Positions 25,974 through 35,172 of a stretch of 64,000 bases of DNA are shown here, one piece after another. Position numbers and translations under genes: made by a program. Source of the DNA: Spartobacteria bacterium (lineage in GTDB: Bacteria > Verrucomicrobiota > Verrucomicrobiia > Chthoniobacterales > UBA10450); assembly GCA_003134785.1 (NCBI GenBank), contig PLCN01000025.1:186001-250000 (forward strand), given 5' to 3'. Below the pieces are notes generated by a model that was not told the origin of the DNA, searched no databases, and saw only the letters and a program-made list of their open reading frames with translations. How positions within the stretch are numbered: position 1 is the stretch's first letter; every line of letters starts with the position of its first letter.

Positions 25974-27233
25974 TCACGCGCCTATGCGCCTTTTTTGCTC
26001 CAGATTCGGCAGGAGCCAGGTCAGCAGACCTATAAGAGGCAGGTAGGAGCAGACTTGAAAGACGAAAGGAATACTCGTGCGATCGGCCAGGGCGCCTAGC
26101 ACGGCGGAACCGATTCCTCCCAGCCCGAACGCAAGGCCAAAAAAGAGTCCGGCTATCATTCCGACCCGGCCTGGAACCAGTTCCTGCGCGTAAACCAGGA
26201 TGGCGGAGAAAGCTGAGGCCAGGATCAGGCCAATGATTGCGGTGAGAACCCCAACCCAGAACAAGTTGGCGTAGGGTAACGCGAGGGCGAATGGCGCCAC
26301 GCCAAGGATCGAAACCCAGATCACACTCTTGCGCCCGATGCGGTCACCGACCGGGCCGCCTAACAAGGTCCCTGCTGCGACGGCGAGAAGAAAACTGAAG
26401 AGATGAAGCTGCGCGCTCTTGACGGAGAGGCTAAACTTACCGATCAGGAAAAAGGTGTAGTAGCTGGACATGCTCGCGAGATAAAAATACTTGGAAAAGA
26501 CAAGCGCGATCAGGATACCAAGAGATATCATTACCCGTTCGCGACTTAGCGACTGCGTCTGGTGGTAGTGAGCCGCAGCAGATTTTGTTTTTCCGGTTAG
26601 CTTCTTGCGATACCAGCGGCCAATGGCCGTAAGGACACCTATGCCGATCAAGGCCAGGACCGTGAACCACATCACGGACGATTGGCCGCGCGCGACTACG
26701 ATCACCGCCGCGAGCAGAGGACCAAGAGCGCTGCCCGCATTGCCTCCGACCTGAAAGAGCGATTGAGCAAAGCCGAGCCGTCCGCCGGAAGCGAGGTGGG
26801 CGATGCGTGAAGCTTCCGGGTGAAAAACCGACGAGCCGATGCCCACCAATGCGACCGCGACAAGCACCAGAGTCAGGCTTCCAGCAAAAGACAGTAGCAG
26901 AAGTCCTGTAAGCGTGAATGTCATTCCCGCGGCTAGCGAGAAAGGCTGCGGCCGGCGGTCAGTATAAAGACCAACGAAAGGCTGAAGGATCGATGCCGTT
27001 AGCTGGTTCGTCAGAGTTATAAGTCCGATATGAGCGAAGTTCAGGTGAAGCGCGTCCTTGAGAATCGGATAGATCGACGGAATTAACGACTGCATCGCGT
27101 CGTTGAGCAGGTGAGAGAAGCTCAAGGCTGTCAGAATACCCAGCACCGGAGCGGTGGAACGCGACGAATTATCCCGAACTGTTTCGGTTCCAAGATCAGA
27201 CAAGGAGATCGGAGTATCAGGCGGCGTGGGCAA
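25974..27233 (-). CDS. MFS transporter, fosmidomycin-resistance (Fsr) type
   Basis: 419 residues, 12 predicted helices. The first helix region (SFSHLLNDAMQSLIPSIYPILKDAL, then IGLITLTNQLTASILQPFVGLYTD) is typical of the Fsr family of drug exporters. The middle carries HPEASRIAHLASGGRLGFAQSLFQVGGNAGSALGPL, also characteristic. Likely an inner-membrane proton-coupled efflux pump; the natural substrate is unknown. It is on the same strand as the amidohydrolase genes upstream, with a gap of 116 bases. Confidence 0.85.
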   Translation of the reverse strand: MPTPPDTPISLSDLGTETVRDNSSRSTAPVLGILTALSFSHLLNDAMQSLIPSIYPILKDALHLNFAHIGLITLTNQLTASILQPFVGLYTDRRPQPFSLAAGMTFTLTGLLLLSFAGSLTLVLVAVALVGIGSSVFHPEASRIAHLASGGRLGFAQSLFQVGGNAGSALGPLLAAVIVVARGQSSVMWFTVLALIGIGVLTAIGRWYRKKLTGKTKSAAAHYHQTQSLSRERVMISLGILIALVFSKYFYLASMSSYYTFFLIGKFSLSVKSAQLHLFSFLLAVAAGTLLGGPVGDRIGRKSVIWVSILGVAPFALALPYANLFWVGVLTAIIGLILASAFSAILVYAQELVPGRVGMIAGLFFGLAFGLGGIGSAVLGALADRTSIPFVFQVCSYLPLIGLLTWLLPNLEQKRRIGA

Positions 27234-27349
27234 GAGACATTCTCACCTGTCTTTTCGTGTGCGCAAACGCGGGATCGAGCGGATCGCGTCGGCTGTTTCC
27301 CGAAGGAGCCCGCCGCGGCGAGTCCGGCGTGCGGAAGCACGTCCCTCCG

Positions 27350-28687
27350 TTACTTCCGGCGGTATTTCTCTTTGTATTTGTCCCGCAGGCGTGTTTGTCG
27401 ATTGGTCAGATCGATCTTACGCCCATCGATGTAGGCCGCTTCGATTTGGGTGGGGAAATCGAGCGGGTCGCCGTTGGTCACGATCAAGGTAGCTGCTTTT
27501 CCTACTTCCAAAGATCCCAGTTGATCGCCGACACCTAAAAGCTGCGCGGGATAAAGAGTGACAGATTTCAGTGCCTCTTCCTTTGGTAAACCAAAGGCTG
27601 AAGCCATCGAGGCCTCATAAGGCAGGTTCCGCTCGTGCGGGGCGCCCGATTCGCGGCCGTTGGTGGCGATGCAAAAACGGACACCCGCTTCGTGTAGCCT
27701 GGCGGCGTCGCTGAAGGAGCTGTCGTAGCTATCGTCGCGCCGCGATGGCAGGGCGGTCGAGAGCGCAATAATGACCGGTGTGTCGCTCTCCTTTAGCTGA
27801 GTCGTCATGCGCCAGGCATCGTGGCCGCCTACCAGGACAATCTTCAGTTGTGCGTCCTTAGCCCAGGCCAGCGCCGCTTCAATCTCAGCGACCGTGTCCG
27901 CATGGACGAATAAAGGCAGAGCACCGTCGAACACTGGCATGAGTGCTTCCCATCTTAGGTCTGACTTAAAACCGTGTATTCCACTTTTTCGCGCCTGCCA
28001 ATAGGAGCGCGCGGTCTGAAAGCTATCGCGAATCAGCTTCTGCGCTTTATCCATGTCCTTCTGCTGGTCTTTCACCGATTTTTGCGCGCGGGGGTTGCGA
28101 TTGATCGTTAGGTTCGGCCAGCGCAGATGCATGGCTGCCGGTGAACGGACCGTCATTTCATCCGGCGTCCACCCGTCCATGCGCAAGACCGCGGACTGAC
28201 CGGAAAGGATCCCACCTTCGGGCACGGCCTGGGCCGTGAGAATGCCATTGCTGCGAGCTACCGGGATCAGTTCGCTGTCGGGATTGATGCTGGTAGCAGC
28301 GCGCACGTTCGGGTTAATTGAGCCCGACTCCTCAATGTCGACCGTCGCCCGAGCAGCGCCGATTTCAGTTAGACCTAGAACGCTATTGGCACTAATCAGA
28401 CCGGGGTAAATATGTTTGCCCGAAGCATCGATAACTTCCGCGCCTTCCGGCGTTGGGATGTTAGGTCCAATGGCTGTGATCTTGCCCTTGTCAAAGACGA
28501 TCATGCCCGAAGGAATATCCGGCCCGCTGACTGGATGAATCGTGGCGCCTTTCAGCACGATCGGCTTCGCCTGAGGCGGCGGGGGAATGTTATCGGAGGC
28601 ATGGCTATTCCCTAGGAAAGCCAAGAGAAAGAAGCTGGCGACAATTCTTCTGGGAAGCGCGGAATCGTCGTGGAGTCTAATCGTCAT
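27350..28687 (-). CDS. Amidohydrolase-like secreted protein lacking the HxH metal motif
   Basis: 445 residues from MTIRLHDD (ATG 28687); it overlaps the end of the upstream gene by 11 bases, so the two are coupled. A signal-like hydrophobic stretch (IVASFFLLAFLGNSHAS) follows a basic N-terminus. The fold is that of imidazolonepropionase-like amidohydrolases (IVLKGATIHPVSGPDIPSG... KHIYPGLI ... LGVGDQLGSLEVGKAATLIVTNGDP). Where active members have D-x-H-x-H it reads SANSVLG, so at least one metal cannot bind in the usual way. Likely a structural or regulatory partner of the neighbour, or an enzyme using a reduced site. Confidence 0.8.
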   Translation of the reverse strand: MTIRLHDDSALPRRIVASFFLLAFLGNSHASDNIPPPPQAKPIVLKGATIHPVSGPDIPSGMIVFDKGKITAIGPNIPTPEGAEVIDASGKHIYPGLISANSVLGLTEIGAARATVDIEESGSINPNVRAATSINPDSELIPVARSNGILTAQAVPEGGILSGQSAVLRMDGWTPDEMTVRSPAAMHLRWPNLTINRNPRAQKSVKDQQKDMDKAQKLIRDSFQTARSYWQARKSGIHGFKSDLRWEALMPVFDGALPLFVHADTVAEIEAALAWAKDAQLKIVLVGGHDAWRMTTQLKESDTPVIIALSTALPSRRDDSYDSSFSDAARLHEAGVRFCIATNGRESGAPHERNLPYEASMASAFGLPKEEALKSVTLYPAQLLGVGDQLGSLEVGKAATLIVTNGDPLDFPTQIEAAYIDGRKIDLTNRQTRLRDKYKEKYRRK

Positions 28688-31600
28688 ACTCCTCCGTGCA
28701 GTTATCCCTGTTGTTGCCATTGCCATAAAGTGATCCGCGTTCGTCAGCACGATGTTGCGGATGGGCCGTAGGTTTCGCGTCTTTGTCTTCTGGCTTCTTG
28801 TCCTTCCAATCGCCCTCCTTGCCTCCGGCCGCGCCTAGCTCTTTTAGCCGCTCGGGAAGCGCTTTCTGGATGAGTGCCTCGCGTTGCGCGGCAAAGGTCT
28901 TGCGAGCTTCCATATCCTCGGCACGATCGAAATATTTGCGTCCATCGATCCAGGTCTGCTTTACATAGGTGTAGTTAGAAAGCGGATTGCCGCTCCAGAC
29001 GACAAAGTCAGCCTCCTTGCCCGGCTCGAGCGAACCAGTCTTAGCTTCAATGTGCAACTGTCGGGCGGGATAGATCGTGACCAGCTTCAGGGCTTCATCC
29101 GCTGACATACCTGCATACTTCATTGACTTGCCGGCTTCCGTGTTCAGCCTTCGCGCGAGATCGGCGCTATCGGAGTTAACGGAAGTTAAGACGCCGCGGC
29201 TCTGCATCATGGCGGCGTTATCGGGAATGGCATCGAAAGCTTCCCATTTGTAGGCCCACCAATCGGCGAAGGTAGAACCGCCGGCGCCATGCTTCGCGAT
29301 TTCATCGGCGATTTTATAACCCTCGAGAATGTGCTGCAACGTCCCGATCTTGATCTTGAACTCAGTGGCCACCCGCAGAAGCATGAGGACTTCATCCTGG
29401 CGATAGGAGTGGCAATGGATGAGCCGTTTGCCGTTCAGTATTTCCAGTAACGTCTCGAGCTGAAGGTCGCGGCGCGGCGGAAGGCCGTCTTTCTTCTTTT
29501 GCGCGGCATCGTATTCGAGCGCGGCGCGGAAACGATCGCGGATGAGTTGCTCGACACCCATCCGCGTTTGCGGATAGCGCGTCTTGAACTTGTCGCCCCA
29601 GTTCGATTGCTTGACGTTTTCGCCCAGGGCAAACTTAACTCCAGGCATGGCGTCGGCGAATTTCATCTCTTCCGGCAGCGCGCCCCAGCGAAACTTGATT
29701 ACCTGATTCTGCCCACCGATCGGGTTAGCCGAACCGTGCAGGATATTGGCGGCGGTTACGCCGCCGGCTAGTTCGCGGTAGATGTCGATGTCAGTCGCAT
29801 CGATCACATCGCCGATGCGGACTTCGCATGTCACCGCGTGGCTGCCTTCGTTCACGCCTTTGCTGATGGCAGTGTGGGAATGGCAATCGACGATGCCCGG
29901 CGTAACATGCACGCCTTTCCCGTCAATGACTGACCCGCCGGCCGGAACCTTCAAGCCAGGGCCGACCGCGGCGATCTTTCCATCAATGACAAGGAGGTCG
30001 CCATTTTGAATTGTGCCTTGCGCACCGGAGGTCCAAATAGTGGCGCCTTGGATTAACACAGAGTGTGGCTGCTCCGGCGGCATAGCACGTCCGAACGAGC
30101 CAGCCGGATAGGTCTCCGGAAAATCGAGTGGCTTATCCAGTGGCGATGGTTTCTCGTCCGGCTTCTTGGGCGTGTAGACAGCGGTGCGCTTTGCACTCCA
30201 GCGAATAATCGTGCCCGCGGGAGTTTCTCCGCTGCCGCTGATAGCTTCACCTGCGATTCGCCCGGAAAGGCGGACTGAGCCATCGCCTTTCTCGAATAGT
30301 TTCGCCGGAGCTATCAACAGGATAGCATCCTCCTTCGTGGATAAGGTCGCCTTCTCGCCACCTAGCTTGGTGTCTAACTTATCCAGTTCTCCTTCTACAA
30401 TAAGCGGCAGCGTCTTTCCTTCCGACGTAATCTCCCAGGTGCCGCGTGGGTCGCGTTCGCCGGCTGAGTCGGTATCGTAGTAGTATCCGTCCACCCAGGT
30501 CGTAAGCACTTTGGCTTCGCTGGAGAAGAGATCGCCATTCGCGATAACAAGGTTGGCAACGCGGCCCGGCGCAATGGTTCCGAGCCGATCGGCTACGCCA
30601 AACATCTCCGCCGGGGTGGTGGTCAGTGCCGCCAAGGCCGCGTCTTTGCTCAGCCCGCGACGAACGGCCAGCCTCAGGCGCGACCAAAATTCCTTCTCCG
30701 GTTTCTCGAGCTTCTCCGCCGTGAAAGCGATCGGAATACCGGCTTCGGTCAGCCGCGCTGGGTTACTCGGCGCGCGATCCCAGTGCTGTAGCTCGTCCAG
30801 CTCGTATTCCAACGCCTGTTCCGGGCGTTCGATCTCCGGCGGTTTCGGAAAATCCAGCGGCAGAATGATCGGAGTCTTAGTCGCCGCGAGTGCCTTGCGC
30901 ACTCGATACTCATAGCCGTTTCCGTAGAGGAGCGGCTTAAGCTTGAACTCATCGGAGATCCGCAAGGCGCGGAGCAGCTCCAACTCGTCGTCCGCTTCGA
31001 AGACCATGGGCTGCTTGCGTTGCGTTTGGTCGGCAAGAGCCGCGAGACTGGCGTTGGTCTCAGGACGTTCCATCGTTCCTGGGTTCTTGTGATAGGCATC
31101 CTGCGCGGCTTGATACCAGGAGGCATCGAGAAAGCCTTGCCGGATGAGCGCGATGCAACCCATGAGTGAGGTCGGGTAACCGCCATCGTCCCGGCGATTG
31201 AAATCGAAAGCGATGTGCTGCGCGACGGATGGCACAAGAACCATCGTAGCAACATCCGTTTCCTGGAGATCGATAAGGGCGCTGCTTCCTCGAAAGATGC
31301 CGCGACCCGGCACCACCAACGCGCTGGTAAAGCCCAGATCGCGCAGCTTGCGCATCGATTTCTTGTCGAGGTTGAGGTAATCCGCTGCCTTGCGCTCCGG
31401 GGTAACCTTCGCGTTCCACGAATGCATTCCCTTGGCAGATTCACGCGGGACTTCCTTCGGCTTCGCGTTTGGATCGTCGTAATCGACATCGGGCCGCACC
31501 GGTTCCGGCTGGAGCGTTTCCGGCAGACCGAGCCGGCTGTAAGCGTCGATGAAGCCCGGATAAACTGTTTTGCCGGTAAGATCCCACACCCGCGCTTCCG

Positions 31601-31847
31601 CTGGAATCTTTACCGCCGGTCCTGCTTCGACGATCACGCCGTCACGGATCAGGACGGTGCCTTTCTCGATCGTCTTTCCCGGAGCAACGACGATGCGGGC
31701 ATTGGTCAAGGCATGAAGCCGCGGATCGTTCTCGCGAATTCCTTGCTTCGGCGCGGTGGTGACTTGAGCTGGGCTCGTGACCGCTGAAAGCAGTAGCGTC
31801 AGACAACCGAAACAGAGAAGCCGTGCTGAGCACGATGAGAATCGCAT
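28677..31847 (-). CDS. Double-domain secreted amidohydrolase
   Basis: 1056 residues with signal peptide (LLCFGCLTLLLSAVTSPAQ). Module 1 (about 45-460) has the amidohydrolase sandwich and barrel but reads YPGFIDAYSRLG in place of HxH, so it lacks the first metal ligands. Module 2 (about 600-1010) is intact, with TPGIVDCHSHTAIS, LIHCHSYRQDEVL and SVNSDSAD, and a normal closing (GSLEPGKEADFVVWSGNPLS). The C-terminal tail is Lys/Asp-rich. So this is a fusion of a degenerate and an active copy, followed in the operon by another degenerate copy. Probably periplasmic; substrate unknown. Confidence 0.85.
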   Translation of the reverse strand: MRFSSCSARLLCFGCLTLLLSAVTSPAQVTTAPKQGIRENDPRLHALTNARIVVAPGKTIEKGTVLIRDGVIVEAGPAVKIPAEARVWDLTGKTVYPGFIDAYSRLGLPETLQPEPVRPDVDYDDPNAKPKEVPRESAKGMHSWNAKVTPERKAADYLNLDKKSMRKLRDLGFTSALVVPGRGIFRGSSALIDLQETDVATMVLVPSVAQHIAFDFNRRDDGGYPTSLMGCIALIRQGFLDASWYQAAQDAYHKNPGTMERPETNASLAALADQTQRKQPMVFEADDELELLRALRISDEFKLKPLLYGNGYEYRVRKALAATKTPIILPLDFPKPPEIERPEQALEYELDELQHWDRAPSNPARLTEAGIPIAFTAEKLEKPEKEFWSRLRLAVRRGLSKDAALAALTTTPAEMFGVADRLGTIAPGRVANLVIANGDLFSSEAKVLTTWVDGYYYDTDSAGERDPRGTWEITSEGKTLPLIVEGELDKLDTKLGGEKATLSTKEDAILLIAPAKLFEKGDGSVRLSGRIAGEAISGSGETPAGTIIRWSAKRTAVYTPKKPDEKPSPLDKPLDFPETYPAGSFGRAMPPEQPHSVLIQGATIWTSGAQGTIQNGDLLVIDGKIAAVGPGLKVPAGGSVIDGKGVHVTPGIVDCHSHTAISKGVNEGSHAVTCEVRIGDVIDATDIDIYRELAGGVTAANILHGSANPIGGQNQVIKFRWGALPEEMKFADAMPGVKFALGENVKQSNWGDKFKTRYPQTRMGVEQLIRDRFRAALEYDAAQKKKDGLPPRRDLQLETLLEILNGKRLIHCHSYRQDEVLMLLRVATEFKIKIGTLQHILEGYKIADEIAKHGAGGSTFADWWAYKWEAFDAIPDNAAMMQSRGVLTSVNSDSADLARRLNTEAGKSMKYAGMSADEALKLVTIYPARQLHIEAKTGSLEPGKEADFVVWSGNPLSNYTYVKQTWIDGRKYFDRAEDMEARKTFAAQREALIQKALPERLKELGAAGGKEGDWKDKKPEDKDAKPTAHPQHRADERGSLYGNGNNRDNCTEEYDD

Positions 31848-31931
31848 GATTGGCTGTGCAGGCTAACCGGCGCAACGCGGGAGACAAGCCGCATTCTGCA
31901 CGCTGGCGAAAATCGTTTAACGTCTCCGCTC

Positions 31932-32414
31932 ATGCGTCTCTGGACTGTTCACCCGCAATATCTCGACGCCCAGGGATTGGTCGCCCTGTGGCGGGAGGGT
32001 CTGCTCGCTCAGAAAGTCATCGCCGGCGAGACGCGAGGATACACACGTCATCCGCAATTGACGCGGTTTCGGCAGCACGCTGAACCACTCCGACTGATTG
32101 CCGCCTACCTCCGCGGAGTGGCCGACGAAGCCGCGCGTCGCGGCTATCAATTCGACGAAACGAAAATCGTCTCGCGGCAATCCGCGGCCCAACTGGTGGA
32201 GACGCGGGGCCAACTGCTCTTCGAATGGAAACATCTGCAAGCGAAATTACGCGGCCGGCGTCCAGAGCTGTATCGGAAAATCAAAAACCTCGACTGCCCT
32301 GAAGCGCATCCGCTCTTTCGGATCATCGCGGGCAATGTCCGAGGTTGGGAGAAAACTGCGGCAGCTTCTCGACAAAAAAATCAGCGCACTTCCACCAGGA
32401 TCGGCAGAATGTGA
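31932..32414 (+). CDS. Pyrimidine dimer DNA glycosylase/endonuclease V-like protein
   Basis: 160 residues. The start MRLWTVHPQYLDAQGLVALWREGLLAQKVIAGETRGYTRHPQL is the hallmark of the Pyr_excise-type family (related to T4 endonuclease V), with the 'LWTvHP.yLD..GLva.WREgLLA' consensus. The catalytic N-terminal amine of T4 DenV has no sure equivalent that I can point to, so a repair role is by family. Its 3' end overlaps the end of the convergent sulfite-oxidase gene by 34 bases. Confidence 0.8.
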   Translation: MRLWTVHPQYLDAQGLVALWREGLLAQKVIAGETRGYTRHPQLTRFRQHAEPLRLIAAYLRGVADEAARRGYQFDETKIVSRQSAAQLVETRGQLLFEWKHLQAKLRGRRPELYRKIKNLDCPEAHPLFRIIAGNVRGWEKTAAASRQKNQRTSTRIGRM

Positions 32415-33454
32415 TTGATCATGTAGGTGCCGCGATCGGCATCGCGCTCGAATGGTTGCGTGCGCCCGACCGAGTCAGTGGCGCGGGCCATTAACGTTTG
32501 CGGTCCTAGTGTCGTTGGCGTGCGCCAATCGTACTCCCAAAGCCGCCAGGAATTTTTCACTGAATCAGCACCCAGATTCGCGAGAGACCAGGATGCTCCG
32601 GCATCGGTGCTGACCTCGACTTTCGTTATCTCGGCGTCGCCGCTCCAGGCCGCGCCGTGAACGCGGTAGGTGGCACCGACTGAAATGGTCTCGCCTTTTT
32701 CCGGCTGCGCGATTTCAGCTTTGATTTGTTGTTCGGCCAGCGGCTTGAGTGTCGGCAAGTCATCGGCCGTTCGTTCCCAATAGGTGTAATCGATCGATTG
32801 GTAATAGCCGGCGAACGGTCGGTTAGTCACGATGATGCTTCGCATCCATTTCACGGAAGCCACCGCATACCAGCCCGGCACGATCGCCCGCAGAGGAAAC
32901 CCGTGCGACGGCGGCAGCGGCTCGCCGTTCATCGTGTGTGCGAGCAGGACATCGCCCATCGCTTTCGCCAAAGGCAAACTGCGCGCGAAACGAATCTTGC
33001 CCGCCGGCCGCGGAGGATTCGCGATCTCGCCCTCGTCCGCGCCTTCCAGGATCACTTCAATCGCGCCAGACTTCACCCCGGCGCGCTCGAGCACCACAGA
33101 AAGCGGGACGCCGGTCCAGGAGGCATTCCCGACCGCGCCGAGTCCCCACTGCACGCCCTTGACTTTCGGCTCCAGAAAATCGCGATTGTTTCCGGCGCAT
33201 TCGAGCGTGGCGGCGACCGTACGCGATTCCATTCGAAGCAGCTCTTCGTAATTCAGCTCGAACGGCGCTTCGACTTTGCCTTCAATCTTGAGCCGCCAAT
33301 CCGAGACAGCGATCTCCGGGATCGGGAAATGACAACGGACGTAGAACGACTCGTTAGGCGTCGTGAAACCGCCCAAGGTCGAGAACGGCATCTCGAGGTT
33401 GAGCGGCTCCTGCTCGCGGACGATCAACCCATTCAACGAGGGTTCCGCTGTCAT
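32381..33454 (-). CDS. Sulfite-oxidase-like molybdopterin oxidoreductase
   Basis: 357 residues from ATG 33454, where it overlaps the upstream stop by 4 bases (ATGA). The ORF's extra 110 residues are read through the neighbour in another frame and are rejected. SUOX-fold features: FYVRCHFPIPEI, the Mo-ligand Cys in ATLECAGNNR, VQWGLGAVGNASWTGVPLSVVLERAG, and a C-terminal dimerisation domain (TYRVHGAAWSGDAEITKVEVSTDAGASW). There is no signal peptide or haem domain. It likely oxidises sulfite to sulfate, or reduces a related S/N-oxide; coupling to a persulfide dioxygenase supports sulfite. Confidence 0.87.
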   Translation of the reverse strand: MTAEPSLNGLIVREQEPLNLEMPFSTLGGFTTPNESFYVRCHFPIPEIAVSDWRLKIEGKVEAPFELNYEELLRMESRTVAATLECAGNNRDFLEPKVKGVQWGLGAVGNASWTGVPLSVVLERAGVKSGAIEVILEGADEGEIANPPRPAGKIRFARSLPLAKAMGDVLLAHTMNGEPLPPSHGFPLRAIVPGWYAVASVKWMRSIIVTNRPFAGYYQSIDYTYWERTADDLPTLKPLAEQQIKAEIAQPEKGETISVGATYRVHGAAWSGDAEITKVEVSTDAGASWSLANLGADSVKNSWRLWEYDWRTPTTLGPQTLMARATDSVGRTQPFERDADRGTYMINHILPILVEVR

Positions 33455-34839
33455 TTCTCGACTGGAAACTTTGCCGCCTTCCATGCGTGAAAGCTGCCAG
33501 GAAGATTCCGCACATCGGAAAAGCCCTCCCGTTGAAGGATACTTGCGGCGAGACTGGCGCGGTATCCGGTGGCGCAATAGACCAGCAGCGGGCTCTCGCG
33601 GTCGAGTTCGCTCGAACGCTTCTGTACTTGAGGGAGGAAGATGTGTTTGGCTCCGGGGATTCGGCCGTTCTTCCATTCGGCAGGTCCGCGAACATCGAGC
33701 ACCTGCAATCCGTTTCGCGAGCTTTGTAATTCGTGAATTGTCATCTGGGGCAGCTCGCGCAATGGATAACCGGCGTTCTGCCACGCCTTCATCCCGCCGA
33801 CCAAATAGCCGGCAAATTTCGTGTAACCGGTGCGGACGAAGAGCTGTGCAACTTTCCCTACGTCGCCGTCATTTTCGAGCACGAGCAGAATTGGCTTGGC
33901 CGGATCGAGCAACCACCCAGCCCAGATGGAGAGGACCGGGGAAGCGGCGATGTTGAGCGCGCCGTCGATGTGTCCGCCGCCAAACGCGAGCATGGTGCGC
34001 GTATCCACCAACTGAGCGTCTTTGGCTTCGACTCGTTCTTTGAAAATGCTCGGCGGCAATGCCGGAATTATCGGGAGCCTTCCCAGAACATCGGGTCCCG
34101 CGGCGTTCACTCTTTTCATCCGCTTGTAATACGTAGGCTCAGGCGGCGGAGTGGAAAGCGCGTAATCGACGAACGCTTGCCGGTCTTTCCGCTGGTAATA
34201 GGGATTGAAATGCTTTTCGAAACCGATCGTGCTTTCGAGGCGATCGCCGATGTCGGCGCCGCAGGGCGACCCGCTTCCGTGCGAGGGGTGAATGATCACG
34301 CCGTCGTCGAGTTTCGCGTAGAGATCCCAAAGTGTGTCGTAAAGTTGCGAAGCGAGTTTGTCCGCATCCCGGCCGAGGAGATCCGGGCGCCCCGCGGAGT
34401 TAACGAAGAGCGAGTCGCCGGTAAACACGCCCCACGGAAAGTCCGGGTGCTCTTCGTCCGCCGCGACAAAGCAAATGTGTTCGGGAGTATGTCCGGGAGA
34501 ATGACGCGCCGTCAGAATCAGAGAGCCGAATTTGAATTCGTCACCGTCCTTGACCGGCTCAACTGTGAAGCCGTACTCCGCGCCGCCTTCGCTGCTGGCG
34601 TAGATCTTTGCCGTTCCGGTGCGATCCGCTAACTCTCGCGAACCGCTCACGAGATCGGCGTGGATGTGCGTTTCAAAAATGTGCGTGATCGAAACGGCGC
34701 TTTTTCGCGCCAGTTCGAGGTAAATTTCCACGTCCGGCCGCGGATCGATGACGGCCGCGGTGCCTTCTTCATCATCACCGATCAGATACGAGATTGCGGC
34801 GATGCCATCGGTAAGAACGCGTTCGAAAATGAGAGACAT
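33451..34839 (-). CDS. Persulfide dioxygenase-like MBL hydrolase with two rhodanese domains
   Basis: 462 residues. The metallo-beta-lactamase domain (1-about 255) has THIHADLVSG, SPGHTPEH and TGDSLFVNSAGRPDL, matching ETHE1-type persulfide dioxygenases with a single Fe site. Rhodanese domain 1 (about 270-355) has lost its Cys loop (LVLENDGDVG). Rhodanese domain 2 (about 365-455) keeps it (LLVYCATGYRAS). Such proteins oxidise glutathione persulfide to sulfite, and the rhodanese passes sulfane sulfur. Translationally coupled to the sulfite-oxidase-like gene, giving a plausible persulfide to sulfite to sulfate route. Confidence 0.9.
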   Translation of the reverse strand: MSLIFERVLTDGIAAISYLIGDDEEGTAAVIDPRPDVEIYLELARKSAVSITHIFETHIHADLVSGSRELADRTGTAKIYASSEGGAEYGFTVEPVKDGDEFKFGSLILTARHSPGHTPEHICFVAADEEHPDFPWGVFTGDSLFVNSAGRPDLLGRDADKLASQLYDTLWDLYAKLDDGVIIHPSHGSGSPCGADIGDRLESTIGFEKHFNPYYQRKDRQAFVDYALSTPPPEPTYYKRMKRVNAAGPDVLGRLPIIPALPPSIFKERVEAKDAQLVDTRTMLAFGGGHIDGALNIAASPVLSIWAGWLLDPAKPILLVLENDGDVGKVAQLFVRTGYTKFAGYLVGGMKAWQNAGYPLRELPQMTIHELQSSRNGLQVLDVRGPAEWKNGRIPGAKHIFLPQVQKRSSELDRESPLLVYCATGYRASLAASILQREGFSDVRNLPGSFHAWKAAKFPVEK

Positions 34840-34950
34840 AGGATTGAGCAGGATCAGAAATGCACGACCGTTGAGTAGCCTCTTATACTACGAAAGCGCG
34901 GCACCTGTCTTTCCCAAACTGCATTGCGAACATTCTGAGGTCCGCCTGAG

Positions 34951-35172
34951 TCAGGAGTGCGTTTTCGGAGGTCGAGTCGGATGAGGAACGGGAGTGGGCG
35001 ATGCCTTCGTGTTTGTTTCGGTGGGTGGTGATCGCGGATGCACATCCCGATAATGTTTGGTCGTTAGGCCAAGGAAGAATGCGATCAGGACGAAGGCGAC
35101 AATCTTTTTTTCTCCGGGGGTGAGGACGAAAATCTCACGGCCCGCCGGCGGGGTCTGGCGGTTCGCCTTCAC
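34951..35172 (-). CDS. Small membrane-anchored hypothetical protein
   Basis: 73 residues with one membrane helix (KKIVAFVLIAFFLGLTTKHYRD) after a short basic cytoplasmic part, then a Pro/Thr-rich periplasmic tail (PPTETNTKASPTPVPHP). The 'LTpgEkkIvafvl.aF.lGl..khyRd' segment recurs in short proteins and in ComEA-like N-termini of related bacteria; there is no helix-hairpin-helix domain here. It overlaps the KTSC gene by 4 bases, so the two are coupled. Confidence 0.55.
   Translation of the reverse strand: MKANRQTPPAGREIFVLTPGEKKIVAFVLIAFFLGLTTKHYRDVHPRSPPTETNTKASPTPVPHPTRPPKTHS

Noticed and set aside
33455-33784. N-terminal 110-residue extension of the sulfite-oxidase-like ORF
   Set aside because: It is read out of frame through the rhodanese gene; the ATGA overlap at 33451-33454 gives a better start and a normal protein length.
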